From: Sphingobium yanoikuyae
Lineage (GTDB): Bacteria; Pseudomonadota; Alphaproteobacteria; Sphingomonadales; Sphingomonadaceae
Length of the DNA: 64,000 nt
Direction of reading: 5' to 3'
Assembly (NCBI RefSeq): GCF_034424525.1
Contig: NZ_CP139979.1
Span: forward strand, 4,065,001-4,129,000
Both the position numbers and the translations under genes were made by a program. How positions within the stretch are numbered: the first letter of the stretch is position 1; each line of letters begins with the position of its first letter. The notes beneath the pieces were generated by a model that saw nothing but the letters and a program-made list of their open reading frames with translations, did not search any database and was not told the origin of the DNA. Of this stretch, positions 1-8,924 are shown in pieces.

Positions 1-40
1 TGCCCTCATCCGACAGGACGAAAGAAGATGGGGTTTACCC

Positions 41-54
41 GGCTTAACAAAGCC
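41..54. promoter_or_regulatory. Inverted repeats upstream of cysD copy 1
   Basis: The 135 bases before cysD copy 1 contain no gene. They hold two small adjacent inverted repeats, GGGT-TT-ACCC (31-40) and GGCTT-AACA-AAGCC (41-54). These could be a regulator site or part of a leader hairpin for the operon. Copy 2 has no such region because it sits 23 bases behind another gene, so the two copies must be controlled differently. Function is unproven. Confidence 0.3.
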
Positions 55-135
55 AATCTTGCCCGGCGGGCGCAGCGGGGTCATTTCGACGGCACATTAT
101 AGACCCTTATGCCGCCCAGCGGCGCGAGCGAGCCC

Positions 136-1041
136 ATGACCCGGAACCTGACCCATCTTCAGCGCCTAGAGGCGGAGAGCATACATATATTGCGGGAGGT
201 TGTGTCGGAGGCGGAGCGGCCTGTGATGCTGTATTCGGTGGGCAAGGATTCGGCAGTGATGCTGCATCTGGCCAAGAAGGCCTTCTATCCCTCGCCGCCG
301 CCCTTCCCGCTGCTGCATGTCGACACCACCTGGAAGTTCCGCGCGATGTATGATCTGCGCGACAAGGCCGCGCGCGACGCGGGGATGGAACTGCTGGTCC
401 ATCATAATCCCGAGGCCCAGGCGCGCGGCATCAACCCGTTCGACCATGGCGCGCTCCACACCGACATGTGGAAGACGGAAGGGTTGAAGCAGGCGCTCGA
501 CAAGTTCGGCTTCGACGCGGCATTCGGCGGCGCGCGGCGCGACGAGGAGAAGAGCCGCGCCAAGGAGCGCATCTTCTCCTTCCGCACCGCGTCGCATGGC
601 TGGGATCCCAAGAACCAGCGGCCCGAACTGTGGAACCTCTACAATGCGAAGAAGGCCAAGGGCGAGAGCATCCGCGTCTTCCCCATCTCCAACTGGACCG
701 AGCTCGACATCTGGCAATATATCCAGCTCGAGGGCATCGAGATCGTGCCGCTCTATTTCGCCGCCCCCCGCCCCACCGTCGAGCGCGACGGCATGCTGCT
801 GATGGTCGATGATGACCGCTTCCCGCTGGCGCCCGGCGAAGTGCCGGTCGAGCGATCGATCCGCTTCCGCACGCTGGGCTGCTATCCGCTGACCGGCGCG
901 GTCGAGAGCGAGGCCAGCACCCTGTCGGAGGTGATCCAGGAGATGCTGCTCACCACCACATCCGAGCGCCAGGGTCGCGCCATCGACAAGGATGCCGGCG
1001 GCGCCGGCATGGAGAAGAAGAAGCAGGAGGGGTATTTCTGA
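136..1041 (+). CDS. cysD: Sulfate adenylyltransferase subunit 2, copy 1
   Basis: CysD is the catalytic subunit of ATP sulfurylase. With the GTPase CysN it makes adenosine 5'-phosphosulfate from sulfate and ATP in the cytoplasm. The 301-residue length is normal, and the PP-loop SVGKDS lies at residues 34-39. I chose the ATG at 136 because it matches the start of copy 2 ([15 protein letters not shown] against [15 protein letters not shown]); an ATG at 109 would add nine unsupported residues. The stop overlaps the start of cysNC. The first nine codons differ widely from copy 2, but from base 163 onward the genes are almost identical. Codons 11-24 include CTA, ATA, ATA and TTG, unusual in so GC-rich a gene, and this stretch is shared by both copies. 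Confidence 0.95.
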   Translation: MTRNLTHLQRLEAESIHILREVVSEAERPVMLYSVGKDSAVMLHLAKKAFYPSPPPFPLLHVDTTWKFRAMYDLRDKAARDAGMELLVHHNPEAQARGINPFDHGALHTDMWKTEGLKQALDKFGFDAAFGGARRDEEKSRAKERIFSFRTASHGWDPKNQRPELWNLYNAKKAKGESIRVFPISNWTELDIWQYIQLEGIEIVPLYFAAPRPTVERDGMLLMVDDDRFPLAPGEVPVERSIRFRTLGCYPLTGAVESEASTLSEVIQEMLLTTTSERQGRAIDKDAGGAGMEKKKQEGYF

Positions 1042-3648
1042 TGTCCGACGTGATCACACAGGACCCCGTCTACCAGACCGATGCGCTGATCGCGCAGGAC
1101 ATCGACGCCTATCTCGACGTCCATCAGCACAAGACCATGCTGCGCTTCATCACCTGCGGCTCGGTCGATGACGGCAAGTCGACCCTGATCGGGCGGCTGC
1201 TCTATGATTCGAAGATGATCTTCGAGGATCAGCTCGAAGCGCTGCAGGCCGATAGCAAGCGCGTCGGCACGCAAGGCGGCGAGATCGACTTCGCCCTGCT
1301 GGTCGATGGCCTCGCCGCCGAGCGCGAACAGGGCATCACCATCGACGTCGCCTATCGCTTCTTCGCCACCGAGAAGCGCAAGTTCATCGTCGCCGATACG
1401 CCGGGCCATGAACAATATACCCGCAACATGGTCACCGGTGCCTCCACCGCCGACCTGGCCGTCATCCTGATCGACGCGCGCAAGGGCATTCTCACCCAGA
1501 CGCGGCGCCACAGCTACCTCGCCCATCTGATCGGCATCCGCAACATCGTGCTGGCCGTCAACAAGATGGACCTGGTCGGCTATGACCAGGCCGTGTTCGA
1601 CAAGATCGTCGCCGATTATGCCGCGTTCGCGCAGAGCATCGGCATCAGCGCCTTCACCCCCATCCCCATCTCCGGCTTCAAGGGCGACAATATCACCGCC
1701 CGGTCCGAGAACACCCCCTGGTATCAGGGGCCGACCCTGATGGCGCATCTCGAAAGCGTCGAGGTCGATGCCACCACCGCGGCGGCCAAGCCCTTCCGCA
1801 TGCCGGTCCAGTGGGTCAACCGTCCGAACCTGGACTTTCGCGGCTTTGCCGGCCTGATCGCCAGCGGATCGGTCAAGCCGGGTGACGCCGTGCGGGTGCT
1901 GCCGTCTGGCAAGACCAGCACCATCAGTCGCATCGTCACGATGCCGGGTGGAACCGGCCCGGCAAGCGGGACCGGTGGTGACGGCGACCTCGACGAAGCG
2001 ATCGCCGGCCAGTCGGTCACGCTCTGCTTTGCCGACGAGATCGACTGTTCGCGCGGCGACGTCATCGCGGTCGCTGACAATCCGCCCGAGGTCTCCAGCC
2101 AGTTCGAGGCGACCATCGTGTGGATGGATGACGAGGCGATGCTGCCGGGCCGGCCCTATTGGCTCAAGATCGGCACGCAGAGCGTCTCGGCCACCGTCCA
2201 GGCGCCCAAATATGTCGTCAACGTCAACACCATGGAGCATCTGGCCGCCAAGACGCTGGACTTGAATGCCATTGGCGTTGCCGAACTGGCGACCGACAAG
2301 CCGATCAGGTTCGAGCCCTATGCCGAAAACCGCACGCTCGGCGGCTTCATTCTGATCGACAAGATCTCCAACCGCACCGTGGCGGCGGGCATGCTCCACT
2401 TCTCGCTGCGCCGGGCGCAGAATGTCCATTGGCAGGCGACCGATATCGGCCGCGAGGCCCATGCCGCGCTCAAGAACCAGGTTCCCCGCATCCTCTGGTT
2501 CACCGGCCTCTCGGGCTCGGGCAAGTCGACCATCGCCAATGAGGTGGAAAAGCGGCTCGCGCTGATGAACCGCCACACCTTCCTCTTGGATGGCGACAAT
2601 ATCCGCCATGGCCTCAACAAGGATCTGGGCTTTACCGAGGCCGACCGGATCGAGAATATCCGCCGCGTCGGCGAGGTTGCCAAGCTGATGGCCGACGCGG
2701 GCTTGATCGTGCTGACCGCCTTCATCTCGCCCTTCCGCGCCGAGCGCGAGATGGTGCGCGAGATGCTGCCGGACGGCGAGTTCATCGAGATCTTCGTCGA
2801 TACCCCGCTCGAGGTTGCCGAGGCGCGCGACGTCAAGGGCCTCTACAAGAAGGCGCGATCGGGTGCCCTCAAGAACTTCACCGGCATCGACAGCCCCTAT
2901 GAGGCGCCCACCAGCCCCGAAATCCGGGTCAACACCGTCGAGATGACGCCACAGGAAGCCGCCGAGCATATCATCCGCAAGATCATGCCGCTCAAATGAG
3001 CAACATCATGACAGATGCCGATCTGGCCGCCCATCTCGCCGAGACCGCCGGCCGCCTGCTGCTGGAGGTCCGCGCCTCGGGCCTGTTCAGCGCCAAGGCG
3101 CTCGGCAAGGCCGGCGACCAGACCGCCAACCAGTTCCTCGTCCATGCGCTGCGGGAGCAGCGGGCCGAGGATGGTCTCCTCTCCGAGGAGATGGCCTGTG
3201 ACGGGGCCAGACTGACCCACAGCCGGGTGTGGATCGTCGACCCGGTCGACGGCACCCGCGAATATGGCGAGGCACGCGCCGACTGGGCCGTCCATGTCGG
3301 CCTCGCCGTAAACGGCGTGCCGACCATCGGCGCGGTTGCGCTGCCGGGGCATGAGGATGGCATCGTCCTGCGCACCGACCAGCCGCGCGCAATCCCGCCC
3401 GCGCCCGAGAAACTGCGCATGGTCGTATCCCGCACCCGCCCCGCACCCCAGGCGGTCGCGGTCGCCGAAGCGCTGGGTGCCGAACTGGTCCCCATGGGCT
3501 CCGCCGGCGCCAAGGCGATGGCGGTGATCCTGGGCCAGGCCGACATCTATCTCCACGCCGGCGGCCAATATGAATGGGACAGCTGCGCCCCCGCCGCCGT
3601 CGCACTCGCCCACGGCCTCCACGCCTCCCGCATCGACGGCGCACCGCT
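163..3648 (+). repeat. Direct repeat, cysDNCQ copy 1 (pairs with 40817-44302)
   Basis: This block and the one starting 40,654 bases further on are nearly identical and colinear, with no insertion or deletion. I could find four differences: bases 216, 231 and 255 in cysD and 2154 in cysNC. Outside the block the coding ends of cysD and cysQ remain homologous but are heavily substituted. No terminal inverted repeats, target duplications or transposase genes flank it. Confidence 0.9.
1041..2999 (+). CDS. cysNC: Bifunctional sulfate adenylyltransferase subunit 1 / APS kinase, copy 1
   Basis: This 652-residue fusion carries the regulatory GTPase of ATP sulfurylase (CysN) followed by APS kinase (CysC), so with CysD it takes sulfate to PAPS. 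The CysN half has GSVDDGKST at 40-48, DTPGH at 119-123 and NKMD at 174-177. The CysC half starts near residue 480 with a P-loop GLSGSGKST at 489-497, then [15 protein letters not shown] and the FISPFRAER segment. The NodQ/CysNC architecture is common in proteobacteria. The gene overlaps cysD upstream and cysQ downstream by a few bases, which suggests translational coupling. The only difference from copy 2 that I found is base 2154, which makes residue 372 Pro here and Ser in copy 2. Confidence 0.95.
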   Translation: MSDVITQDPVYQTDALIAQDIDAYLDVHQHKTMLRFITCGSVDDGKSTLIGRLLYDSKMIFEDQLEALQADSKRVGTQGGEIDFALLVDGLAAEREQGITIDVAYRFFATEKRKFIVADTPGHEQYTRNMVTGASTADLAVILIDARKGILTQTRRHSYLAHLIGIRNIVLAVNKMDLVGYDQAVFDKIVADYAAFAQSIGISAFTPIPISGFKGDNITARSENTPWYQGPTLMAHLESVEVDATTAAAKPFRMPVQWVNRPNLDFRGFAGLIASGSVKPGDAVRVLPSGKTSTISRIVTMPGGTGPASGTGGDGDLDEAIAGQSVTLCFADEIDCSRGDVIAVADNPPEVSSQFEATIVWMDDEAMLPGRPYWLKIGTQSVSATVQAPKYVVNVNTMEHLAAKTLDLNAIGVAELATDKPIRFEPYAENRTLGGFILIDKISNRTVAAGMLHFSLRRAQNVHWQATDIGREAHAALKNQVPRILWFTGLSGSGKSTIANEVEKRLALMNRHTFLLDGDNIRHGLNKDLGFTEADRIENIRRVGEVAKLMADAGLIVLTAFISPFRAEREMVREMLPDGEFIEIFVDTPLEVAEARDVKGLYKKARSGALKNFTGIDSPYEAPTSPEIRVNTVEMTPQEAAEHIIRKIMPLK

Positions 3649-3739
3649 CATCTACAACCAAGAAGACACATATATGCCCGACCTCCTCATATGCAGGCAC
3701 GAGCATGCCAGCACGGTGCTGGAAGCACTGAAGGGCTAG
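2996..3739 (+). CDS. cysQ: 3'(2'),5'-bisphosphate nucleotidase, copy 1
   Basis: CysQ hydrolyses 3'-phosphoadenosine 5'-phosphate (PAP) to AMP, removing the by-product left when PAPS donates its sulfonate group. The 247-residue protein belongs to the inositol-monophosphatase superfamily: metal-site elements [18 protein letters not shown] and the C-terminal WDSCAPAA are all present. The ATG overlaps the cysNC stop (ATGA), so it is the third gene of a coupled operon. The C-terminus ([16 protein letters not shown]) differs from copy 2 after base 3648, though it is clearly homologous. Its stop overlaps the stop of the convergent esterase gene by four bases. Confidence 0.92.
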   Translation: MSNIMTDADLAAHLAETAGRLLLEVRASGLFSAKALGKAGDQTANQFLVHALREQRAEDGLLSEEMACDGARLTHSRVWIVDPVDGTREYGEARADWAVHVGLAVNGVPTIGAVALPGHEDGIVLRTDQPRAIPPAPEKLRMVVSRTRPAPQAVAVAEALGAELVPMGSAGAKAMAVILGQADIYLHAGGQYEWDSCAPAAVALAHGLHASRIDGAPLIYNQEDTYMPDLLICRHEHASTVLEALKG

Positions 3740-5187
3740 GCGCGGGTCGTCAGTCCGGCGCCGACATCAGCGCCCGCCCAGGCGCGCCAGCGATCACCGT
3801 CGGGATCGATGTCCACCCGGTCCGTCAGATCGAAAATCTTCACCGCCGGTCGGTCCGGCATATAGGCCGGCCAGTCCGGCTCGGGCGCGCCATGGCGGAC
3901 GAAATGGGCGATATGATCGGTCATCCGCCGGCCGAGCGCCGCGCGGCGCCCGCGCATCGGCCCGCCCCGCGCAAAGGCGGCGCGCAGGCCGCGCATCGGC
4001 CAGGTCAGGGTCAGATCGAGGCCATGGGCGGCGCCGGCGATCGGATGGCGATAGTCGAAGCGATAGAACCAGGTCGGCGCCTGCCCCGACTGGCGATCGG
4101 CGAAATGGCGCGTCGGCATCAGGAAGGTGAGATCGGTGGCGAGCGCGCGGCGCCCCGCCTTGTCGCGCGGATAGGCGGCGAGGATGCGCGCGGCGTGATC
4201 GGCCGGCAATTGGGCCTGGAGCAAGGCTTCGAGCGCCGGCCAGTTGGTCGGCAGGATATCGCCGGGCATCAGCTCGAACAGACGGATTTCCTCACGCGTG
4301 GCGCCGGCGAGCAGCGGCACCGGCGCTGCCGGCTCCGCCACCGCCTCCGCCAGCGAGGCCGGCAGCAGGTCGCCGTCGAACCAGGGGGCGGCAGGAATCG
4401 TGCCGGGATTGGCGGCGCCGGCCGCGCCCTGCGCCTCGAACAGGCGGATGAGGTCCATGCTGCGCAGCGCGGCGAGATCGGGGTTGCCGAGCGCCGCCAT
4501 ATAATCGCGCGCCACCTGTTCGCTACGGTCGCGGCCATGGATCAGGCTGACGGCGCCACTCTGCATGATCGCGCCGGCAAACAGGCCGCGCGCGGCAGGT
4601 GCATGGAGCAATAGCGAGACCGACATGGAGCCGGCCGACTGGCCGCCGACCGTCACCCGCGCCGGATCGCCGCCGAAGGCCGCGATATTGTCGCGCACCC
4701 AGGCGAGCGCCGCGATCTGGTCGCGCAGGCCGAGATTGGAGGGGATGCCCGGCACGACCGCGCCGAAATTGACGAAGCCGAGCACGCCCAGCCGATAGTT
4801 GATGGTGACGACGATGATGTCACCGTCGCGGGCCAGTTCGCTGCCGTCATAGCTATGGCCGCCACCCGCGACGAAGGCGCCGCCGTGAATCCAGACATAA
4901 ACCGGCAGCGGGCCGGTCGCACCGTCGGGCACATGGATGTTGAGCGACAGACAATCCTCGGCAAAGTCGGGCAAGGACAGCCGCGCTCGCTTCGCCTGAT
5001 TGCCATACATTTGCGGACATTGCGGACCGGGGCGTGATGCGTCACGCACATCATTCCACGCGACCGGCGCCTCCGGCGCGGCAAAGCGGTCGGCCCGCGC
5101 ATAGGGAATGCCGCGCCAGCATCGCACGCCGTTCGCCCGGATGCCGCGCACCGGCCCGGCCGTCGTCGTCACCGTCAATCCGTCCAT
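3736..5187 (-). CDS. Carboxylesterase, type B family
   Basis: This is a 483-residue serine hydrolase of the carboxylesterase/cholinesterase family, expected to cleave carboxylic ester bonds. The oxyanion-hole HGGAF and the nucleophile elbow GGQSAGS are visible, as are the N-terminal GxxRGIPYA segment and the EDCLSLN motif typical of this family. The elbow has Gln where Glu is usual (GESAG). I chose the ATG at 5187 because GGGAGGGG precedes it; the frame is open further upstream but the extra residues are not esterase-like. No signal peptide is evident, so it is probably cytoplasmic. It points toward cysQ and away from a TetR gene that lies just upstream in the same direction. Confidence 0.85.
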   Translation of the reverse strand: MDGLTVTTTAGPVRGIRANGVRCWRGIPYARADRFAAPEAPVAWNDVRDASRPGPQCPQMYGNQAKRARLSLPDFAEDCLSLNIHVPDGATGPLPVYVWIHGGAFVAGGGHSYDGSELARDGDIIVVTINYRLGVLGFVNFGAVVPGIPSNLGLRDQIAALAWVRDNIAAFGGDPARVTVGGQSAGSMSVSLLLHAPAARGLFAGAIMQSGAVSLIHGRDRSEQVARDYMAALGNPDLAALRSMDLIRLFEAQGAAGAANPGTIPAAPWFDGDLLPASLAEAVAEPAAPVPLLAGATREEIRLFELMPGDILPTNWPALEALLQAQLPADHAARILAAYPRDKAGRRALATDLTFLMPTRHFADRQSGQAPTWFYRFDYRHPIAGAAHGLDLTLTWPMRGLRAAFARGGPMRGRRAALGRRMTDHIAHFVRHGAPEPDWPAYMPDRPAVKIFDLTDRVDIDPDGDRWRAWAGADVGAGLTTRA

Positions 5188-5284
5188 GCCGCCCCTCCCG
5201 TCTTGCGGCGAAGATGCTAGGCGGCGCCGGATGAGGCGCCAACGCGCGGGGCGCAGATAGCGGCGGGGCGATGCCCCTGCCCGA

Positions 5285-5845
5285 TCAGGGCTGCATCGAC
5301 GGGGTGACGACCAGCCGGTCGAGAATTTCCGCCATGCGATCGAGCGGATAATCGGGTTCCTGCTGCAGCCACCAGGCGAGAATCTCGACCGTGGCGCTGA
5401 CCGCGAAGACGATGCGCAGTTCGTCGGGCAGCCAGCCGGCATCATGCGGCCTCTGCTGCGCCAGCTGGCGCGCCTGGTCGGAAAATTCCTGCTTGAGCAT
5501 GGTCGCCGCGCCGCCGGTCAGGAAAGCCGACCAGAGCGCGCGCCGTTCGGCGACATAGGCAAAGAGCGTCAGACAGGACTGGCGGGCATCATCGGCGAAC
5601 AGGATCGGCAGCGCGCGCTGCAGCAGATCAGCGATCTGTCCGGCCGCCAGATCGTGCAGCAGCGCATCCTTGGACGGATAATGGCGGAAGAAGGTGGCGT
5701 AGCCGACCTCCGCCTCGCGCGCGACCTCGCGGATCGTCACCTGATCATAGGGGCGGGTTTCCAGCATGTGGAGCATCGCGTCGAGCAGCTGGCGGCGGGA
5801 GCGCAGCTGGCGCGCGTCGGTCGGCAGATTATCCATCGGGGCCAT
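5285..5845 (-). CDS. TetR-family transcriptional regulator
   Basis: This 186-residue protein has an N-terminal TetR-type DNA-binding domain (VTIREVAREAEVGYATFFRHYPSKDALL, about residues 38-65) and a divergent ligand-binding C-terminus. It lies just upstream of the esterase on the same strand and divergent from the SnoaL gene, so either could be its target. An ATG three codons in (5836) is an alternative start. The 124-base gap to the next gene shows no clear operator to my eye. Ligand unknown. Confidence 0.85.
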   Translation of the reverse strand: MAPMDNLPTDARQLRSRRQLLDAMLHMLETRPYDQVTIREVAREAEVGYATFFRHYPSKDALLHDLAAGQIADLLQRALPILFADDARQSCLTLFAYVAERRALWSAFLTGGAATMLKQEFSDQARQLAQQRPHDAGWLPDELRIVFAVSATVEILAWWLQQEPDYPLDRMAEILDRLVVTPSMQP

Positions 5846-5969
5846 GGCTTAGGGCCTTCGCACCCGCCTGAACAGAGGGGAGGATCGCCGGGCCGATGAT
5901 CCGCCCCCGCCCCATTGCCCGGCGCCCCTGCCCGACTAGGGTCCGGCCCGACAGGAGAGGAAGCACGCC

Positions 5970-6482
5970 ATGGACAACCGGATCGAGACGCTGATCGCCA
6001 AGGAAGAGATCAGGGCACTGGCCCAGCTCTATTCGCGCGGGGTCGACCGGCAGGATTTCGCGCTGATCCGGTCGCTCTATACCGACGATGCGACCGACAG
6101 CCATGGCGCCTATTATGACGGGCCGGTCGACGGCTATGTCGCCTTTCTCGAAGCGTCGTTGCCGCACATGCATATCGGCAATCATTTCGTCTGCAACCAT
6201 CTGGTCAGTGTCGACGGCGATACCGGCGAGGGCGAGGTCTATGCCATTGCCTGGCATTTGATCCCCGATGGCAAGGGTGGGCTGCTGCACGATATCCAGG
6301 GGGTGCGCTATATCGACAGCTATCGCCGCGTCGATGGCCAGTGGCGCTTCGCCAAGCGGGTGGTGAGCTTCGACATGAAGCTGCTGCAACCCGCCGCCGA
6401 CCATGGCGACAAACCGGTGCCGGTGAATGATCCCAGCTATGCGCTGCTGACGCCGCTGTTTGCACGTGGGGCGGGCCGCTAG
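5970..6482 (+). CDS. SnoaL-like / nuclear transport factor 2 fold protein
   Basis: This 170-residue protein has the alpha+beta-barrel pattern of the SnoaL-like polyketide-cyclase/NTF2 superfamily: an N-terminal helix (IEALxAKEEIRALAQLYSRGVDRQD type), then LYTDDAT and the closing YxDxYRRVDGQWRFAKR strand. Members act as small isomerases, dehydratases or hydroxylase partners, or have no known activity. An AGGAGAGGAAG ribosome site precedes the ATG. It is followed after 104 bases by a TauD-like dioxygenase on the same strand. At least four more proteins of this fold occur in the window (25294, 45600, 63125 and this one are the clearest), which suggests several steps on cyclic substrates. The exact reaction cannot be assigned. 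Confidence 0.75.
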   Translation: MDNRIETLIAKEEIRALAQLYSRGVDRQDFALIRSLYTDDATDSHGAYYDGPVDGYVAFLEASLPHMHIGNHFVCNHLVSVDGDTGEGEVYAIAWHLIPDGKGGLLHDIQGVRYIDSYRRVDGQWRFAKRVVSFDMKLLQPAADHGDKPVPVNDPSYALLTPLFARGAGR

Positions 6483-6526
6483 CCGCTTCGCCGCAGCGAT
6501 GTCGCCGCCGCTTCCTTGACAGTCAA

Positions 6527-6544
6527 ATCAACAATCCTGTTGAT
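6527..6544. promoter_or_regulatory. Operator-like inverted repeat ATCAACA-ATCC-TGTTGAT
   Basis: This is a perfect seven-base inverted repeat with a four-base spacer, 43 bases before the TauD-like dioxygenase gene. The inner TCAACA-N4-TGTTGA core recurs exactly at 60361-60376 before the Baeyer-Villiger monooxygenase gene, and a degenerate version lies at 30824-30841 before a TetR gene. The size and geometry suit a TetR-family dimer. Confidence 0.5.
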
Positions 6545-6586
6545 GATAGCCAAGAAGAGCGGCGCGACAGGCGCCCGCTGGAGCGG

Positions 6587-7408
6587 ATGATGGCCTTTTC
6601 GACGATCGACCTGACCGCGCGCATCGGCACCGAGATCCGGACCGACGCGGCAACCCTGGTGTCGGGCGCTCACGCCGACACGATCCTGGCGCTGTTGCAG
6701 CGGCGCGGCGTGCTGATCGTGCGCGGGCTGCACATGAGTCGCGAAGATCAGCTGGCCTTTTCCCACACGCTGGGCCGGGTCCAGCCGCAGGGCGAAGGCG
6801 GCATCTTCAAGGTGACGATCGATCCGAAGGAAAATCCGGGCGCCGAATATATCAAGGGCGCCTTCTTCTGGCATATCGACGGGGCAAGCGACGACGTGCC
6901 CAATTTCGCCGCGACGCTGAACGCCAAGTCGCTGTCCAGGACCGGCGGCAGCACCTATTTCGCCAATACCTATGCCGCCTGGGACGACCTGCCCGACGAA
7001 GAGAAGACGGCCTATGACGGGCTGCGCGTGGTCCATAGCTTCGAGACATCGCAGCGCTATGTGAACCCCGAACCCACCGTGGCGGAGCTGAATTTCTGGC
7101 AGATGCGCACGCCCAAGGTCCATCCCTTGGTCTGGACCCATGAGACCGGCCGCAAGTCGCTGGTGCTGGGATCGACCGCCGACCATGTCGAGGGAATGGA
7201 CCCGGCGCAGGGCCGCGTGCTGCTGTCCAGGCTGCGCGAATGGGCGATCCAGCCGCAATTCGTCTATCGCCATGACTGGACCGAGGGCGACCTGCTGATC
7301 TGGGACAATAGCGGCACGATGCACCGGGTCGATCCCTATCCGCTGGAAGAAAATCGCATGATGCATCGCACGACGATCGAGGCGATCGAGCAACTGGTCG
7401 GCGCCTGA
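6587..7408 (+). CDS. TauD/TfdA-family Fe(II)/2-oxoglutarate dioxygenase (1)
   Basis: This 273-residue non-heme iron dioxygenase should couple 2-oxoglutarate decarboxylation to oxidation of a substrate C-H bond. The iron ligands are visible as WHIDG (His96, Asp98) and GTMHR (His246), with the arginines of NRMMHRT near 257-261 likely binding 2-oxoglutarate. TauD-family members include taurine dioxygenase, herbicide ether-cleaving enzymes and the alkylsulfatase AtsK, so the substrate cannot be read from the sequence. GGAG at 6579 favours the second ATG (6590) slightly over the first. It is clearly paralogous to the gene at 8925. An SDR gene follows 38 bases later, a plausible partner for the oxidised product. 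Confidence 0.88.
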   Translation: MMAFSTIDLTARIGTEIRTDAATLVSGAHADTILALLQRRGVLIVRGLHMSREDQLAFSHTLGRVQPQGEGGIFKVTIDPKENPGAEYIKGAFFWHIDGASDDVPNFAATLNAKSLSRTGGSTYFANTYAAWDDLPDEEKTAYDGLRVVHSFETSQRYVNPEPTVAELNFWQMRTPKVHPLVWTHETGRKSLVLGSTADHVEGMDPAQGRVLLSRLREWAIQPQFVYRHDWTEGDLLIWDNSGTMHRVDPYPLEENRMMHRTTIEAIEQLVGA

Positions 7409-7446
7409 AAAGCGACACCGAAATTGACATATAGGAAGGAATTGCG

Positions 7447-8199
7447 ATGACGAGGTCTCTCAACGGCCGCACGGCCGTGGTCACGGGTGCAGGATCGGGC
7501 ATTGGCCGCGCGATCGCGCTGCGCCTGGCCGAAGATACGGCCAAGATCGCGGTGTGGGACATCAATGGCGACGGCGCGGCCGAGACGGTCAAGCTGATCG
7601 AGGCGGCCGGCGGCACCGCCATCGCCATCACCGCCGACTGTTCGGACAAGGCAGCGATCCATGCGGCGGCGGAAGAGACGCGCGCCAAGCTGGGGCCGAT
7701 CGCCATCCTGGTGAACAATGCCGGCATCGCCCCCTTCACCCCGTTCATGGACATCGATGACGACCTGTTCGACAAGGTCATCCACATCAACCTGCGCGGC
7801 CCTTATCTGCTGACCAAGGAAGTGCTGCCCGACATGCTGGCCGCCGGCTGGGGCCGGGTGATCAACATCACCTCCTCCTCGGTCCAGTCGGGCTCCTTCG
7901 CCCAGGGCCATTATGTCTCGTCCAAGGGTGGCCTGATGGGCATGACCAAGGCGCTGGCGCTGGAATTCGCGCCGAGCGGCGTGACCTTCAACATGGTGCC
8001 GCCCGGCTTCATCGACACGCCGATGCTGCGCGCCGCGCCGATCGACGCCGACGCCTTTGCCCAGACGCTGCCGATGAAGCGGATCGGCAAGCCGGAAGAT
8101 ATCGCCGCCGCCTGCGCCTATCTGGCGTCGGAAGAGGCCAGCTACATCACCGGCCAGACGATCAGCACCAATGGCGGTCGCTATATGGGGTCGCATTAA
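7447..8199 (+). CDS. Short-chain dehydrogenase/reductase (SDR)
   Basis: This is a 250-residue classical SDR, an NAD(P)-dependent alcohol/ketone oxidoreductase. The cofactor motif TGAGSGIGRA sits near residue 14, NNAG near residue 87, and the catalytic Ser...YVSSK (YxxxK) around residues 140-160; the FxxxG ending is ITGQTISTNGG. AGGAAGGA precedes the ATG. It follows the dioxygenase closely on the same strand and probably oxidises or reduces the hydroxylated product. SDR family membership is certain; the substrate is not. Confidence 0.9.
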   Translation: MTRSLNGRTAVVTGAGSGIGRAIALRLAEDTAKIAVWDINGDGAAETVKLIEAAGGTAIAITADCSDKAAIHAAAEETRAKLGPIAILVNNAGIAPFTPFMDIDDDLFDKVIHINLRGPYLLTKEVLPDMLAAGWGRVINITSSSVQSGSFAQGHYVSSKGGLMGMTKALALEFAPSGVTFNMVPPGFIDTPMLRAAPIDADAFAQTLPMKRIGKPEDIAAACAYLASEEASYITGQTISTNGGRYMGSH

Positions 8200-8266
8200 C
8201 AGGACCGCATCTGGCGACGGGAGCCGGGACGCTTGCATGGGCGGCCCGGCCATTTATGCTCCGACC

Positions 8267-8851
8267 ATGGTCCAGAAACGTCGCGTCGGCGCCGAAAGCT
8301 CCGAAACCCGCGCCCGGATCGTGGAGGCCACCGAACAGGTGATCCGCGACGAAGGCTATGCCGCCGCCAGTTCGCGCCGGGTGGCGTTGCGCGCCGAGCT
8401 GCCGCCCTCGCTGGTCCATTATTATTTCCCGACCACCGACGACCTGCTGCTGGCAGTGTTCCGCCGCGGCGCCGAACAGAGCGACGCAATGATCGAGGCG
8501 GCGCTGACCAGCGCCGATCCGGTGCGGGCGCTGTGGCGCTTCTTTTCCGACCCCAGCCGCAACGCGCTGGCGATGGAGTTCGTCGCCATGGCCAATCATC
8601 GCAAGGCGATCCGTGCCGAGATCGCCCGCCACAGCGAGGCGATGCGGGATCGCCAGGCGCAACTGATGGAGCAGTTGCTGGGTGATCGACTCGCCGATCA
8701 CAAGGTGACGGCAGCGGGCCTCAGCCTGCTCCTCGCGGCGGTCGGCCGCACCCTGGTGATGGAAGCCGACATGGGGGTCGCGAGCGGCCACGCCGACGCG
8801 CGCGCTTCGGTCGAGGCGCTATTGGACGAATTGCTGCCGCCCGAAAAATGA
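8267..8851 (+). CDS. TetR-family transcriptional regulator
   Basis: This 194-residue regulator starts at MVQKRRVGAESS. The helix-turn-helix covers about residues 25-60 (SSRRVALRAELPPSLVHYYFPTTDDLL). I preferred the ATG at 8267 because residues upstream of it do not resemble a TetR N-terminus. It lies between two TauD-like dioxygenase genes on the same strand, and the inverted repeat at 8880-8895 just downstream, before the second dioxygenase, is a plausible binding site. Ligand unknown. Confidence 0.82.
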   Translation: MVQKRRVGAESSETRARIVEATEQVIRDEGYAAASSRRVALRAELPPSLVHYYFPTTDDLLLAVFRRGAEQSDAMIEAALTSADPVRALWRFFSDPSRNALAMEFVAMANHRKAIRAEIARHSEAMRDRQAQLMEQLLGDRLADHKVTAAGLSLLLAAVGRTLVMEADMGVASGHADARASVEALLDELLPPEK

Positions 8852-8879
8852 GAGGCATTGACTTTTCTGTGCAGGCATG

Positions 8880-8895
8880 TTGAACATGTGTTCAA
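8880..8895. promoter_or_regulatory. Operator-like inverted repeat TTGAAC-ATGT-GTTCAA
   Basis: A perfect six-base inverted repeat with a four-base spacer lies 29 bases before the start of the second dioxygenase. It differs in sequence from the ATCAACA-type site before the first dioxygenase, so the two paralogues may answer to different regulators. The adjacent TetR gene (8267-8851) is the obvious candidate. Confidence 0.45.
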
Positions 8896-8924
8896 ACGCG
8901 CAGGGATGCATAGGAGAGCAAGGC

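Noticed and set aside
882..2969. Long open frame on the minus strand across cysNC (and its twin at 41536-43623)
   Set aside because: It is the antisense shadow of a clearly conserved gene, with a composition rich in Gly, Asp, Arg and His and no family resemblance.
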